Shown here piece after piece: positions 6,266 to 6,491 of a stretch of 6,491 nucleotides of DNA. Location of the stretch: the NCBI GenBank assembly GCA_023423495.1, contig JAFAFM010000036.1:1-6491 (forward strand), in the 5' to 3' direction. The notes beneath the pieces are model-generated. The model made no database searches. It saw only the letters and a list, made by a program, of their open reading frames with translations, and had not been told where the DNA came from. The DNA comes from Armatimonadota bacterium. Its GTDB lineage: Bacteria > Armatimonadota > Fimbriimonadia > Fimbriimonadales > Fimbriimonadaceae. How positions within the stretch are numbered: position 1 is the stretch's first letter; the number at the start of each line of letters is the position of its first letter. A program made the position numbers and the translations under genes.

Positions 6266-6305
6266 AAAGAATGAGTGCCCCAACCCGGAACGGGAAGAGG
6301 CACTC
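6266..6305 (-). terminator. Intrinsic terminator of the partial gene at the right edge
   Basis: On the minus strand, GAGTGCC pairs with GGCACTC. The stem is extended by a U-G and a C-G pair, interrupted by a 2x2 U mismatch, and capped by CCCG/CGGG around a TTC loop. ATTCTTT follows the stem. The U-G pair forms only in minus-strand RNA, and the hairpin begins 12 nt after the TAA at 6318-6320, which fits termination of that gene. The T tract is short and interrupted. Confidence 0.6.
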
Positions 6306-6317
6306 GTATGGCAGTGG

Positions 6318-6491
6318 TTAGGCCACTTTCTTCTTCTGACCAGAAGACTCGCCGCCCACTTCGACCGACAGCGTGACTGTGCTTAGCGGTAGGGCGATCA
6401 TTTCTGTCGCCTGTCCCGTAGCCAGGTTCACGAATCGGTAGCCGGTGGCGTAGTATCCCGCGGGAAGCGTAAGCGCTTCCGTGAGGGACCC
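6318..6491 (-). CDS. C-terminal end of an unrecognised protein (partial)
   Basis: The minus-strand frame is open from the right edge of the window to a TAA at 6318-6320, giving 57 residues. It begins GSLTEALTLPAGYYATG and ends VTLSVEVGGESSGQKKKVA. Alternating hydrophobic and polar residues (LTLPAGYYATGYRFVNL, STVTLSVEV) suggest beta strands of an immunoglobulin-like or other beta-sandwich domain, such as those at the ends of exported proteins, but this is only an impression. The tail ends in a basic KKK. Coding status is supported by the clean codon pattern and by the terminator-like hairpin right after the stop. No function can be given because the rest lies outside the window. Confidence 0.6.
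   Translation of the reverse strand, partial: GSLTEALTLPAGYYATGYRFVNLATGQATEMIALPLSTVTLSVEVGGESSGQKKKVA

Noticed and set aside
1..6491. tRNA genes, CRISPR repeats, insertion sequence ends or attachment sites
   Set aside because: Read through both strands and saw no cloverleaf, regularly spaced repeat, transposase or terminal inverted repeat.

Overview
The window looks like chromosomal DNA from a free-living bacterium of moderately high GC. It is densely packed with short gene groups on alternating strands and has no mobile element, CRISPR array, tRNA or rRNA that I can see. GTG starts are common (dppA-like 933, lipoprotein 3673, membrane protein 4834) and Shine-Dalgarno sequences are weak or absent throughout. 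The mix of long-chain prenyl synthase, CrtB-type synthase, M55 and M29 peptidases and a Gly/Ala-rich lipoprotein would suit a little-studied pigmented phylum such as Armatimonadota. That placement is a low-confidence inference, not something the sequence proves.

Layout, left to right. (1) Plus strand 1-1775: the 3' part of a long-chain polyprenyl diphosphate synthase, then an M55 (DppA-like) D-aminopeptidase 32 nt downstream. (2) Minus strand 3673-1772: a three-gene run of small lipoprotein, PlsC-like acyltransferase and CrtB-type phytoene/squalene synthase. Its last stop codon overlaps the aminopeptidase stop tail to tail. (3) Plus strand 3711-5421: an M29 metallo-aminopeptidase followed after 1 nt by an unknown two-helix membrane protein. 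This group diverges from the lipoprotein operon across only 37 bp. (4) Minus strand 6143-5418: a rhomboid-family membrane protein in which the catalytic serine position of GxSG is alanine, so it is probably a pseudoprotease. It again overlaps its convergent neighbour by 4 bp at the stop codons. (5) Minus strand 6491-6318: the C-terminal end of an unrecognised protein, followed by a good hairpin terminator.

Functionally, two themes recur: isoprenoid/carotenoid and lipid chemistry (polyprenyl synthase, CrtB, acyltransferase) and peptide turnover (M55, M29). The polyprenyl synthase probably makes quinone side chains. CrtB would need a C15 or C20 diphosphate made elsewhere. No clearly new defence or mobile system is visible. 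The items most worth following up are the serine-less rhomboid, its missing canonical start codon, and the lipoprotein-acyltransferase-crtB operon.
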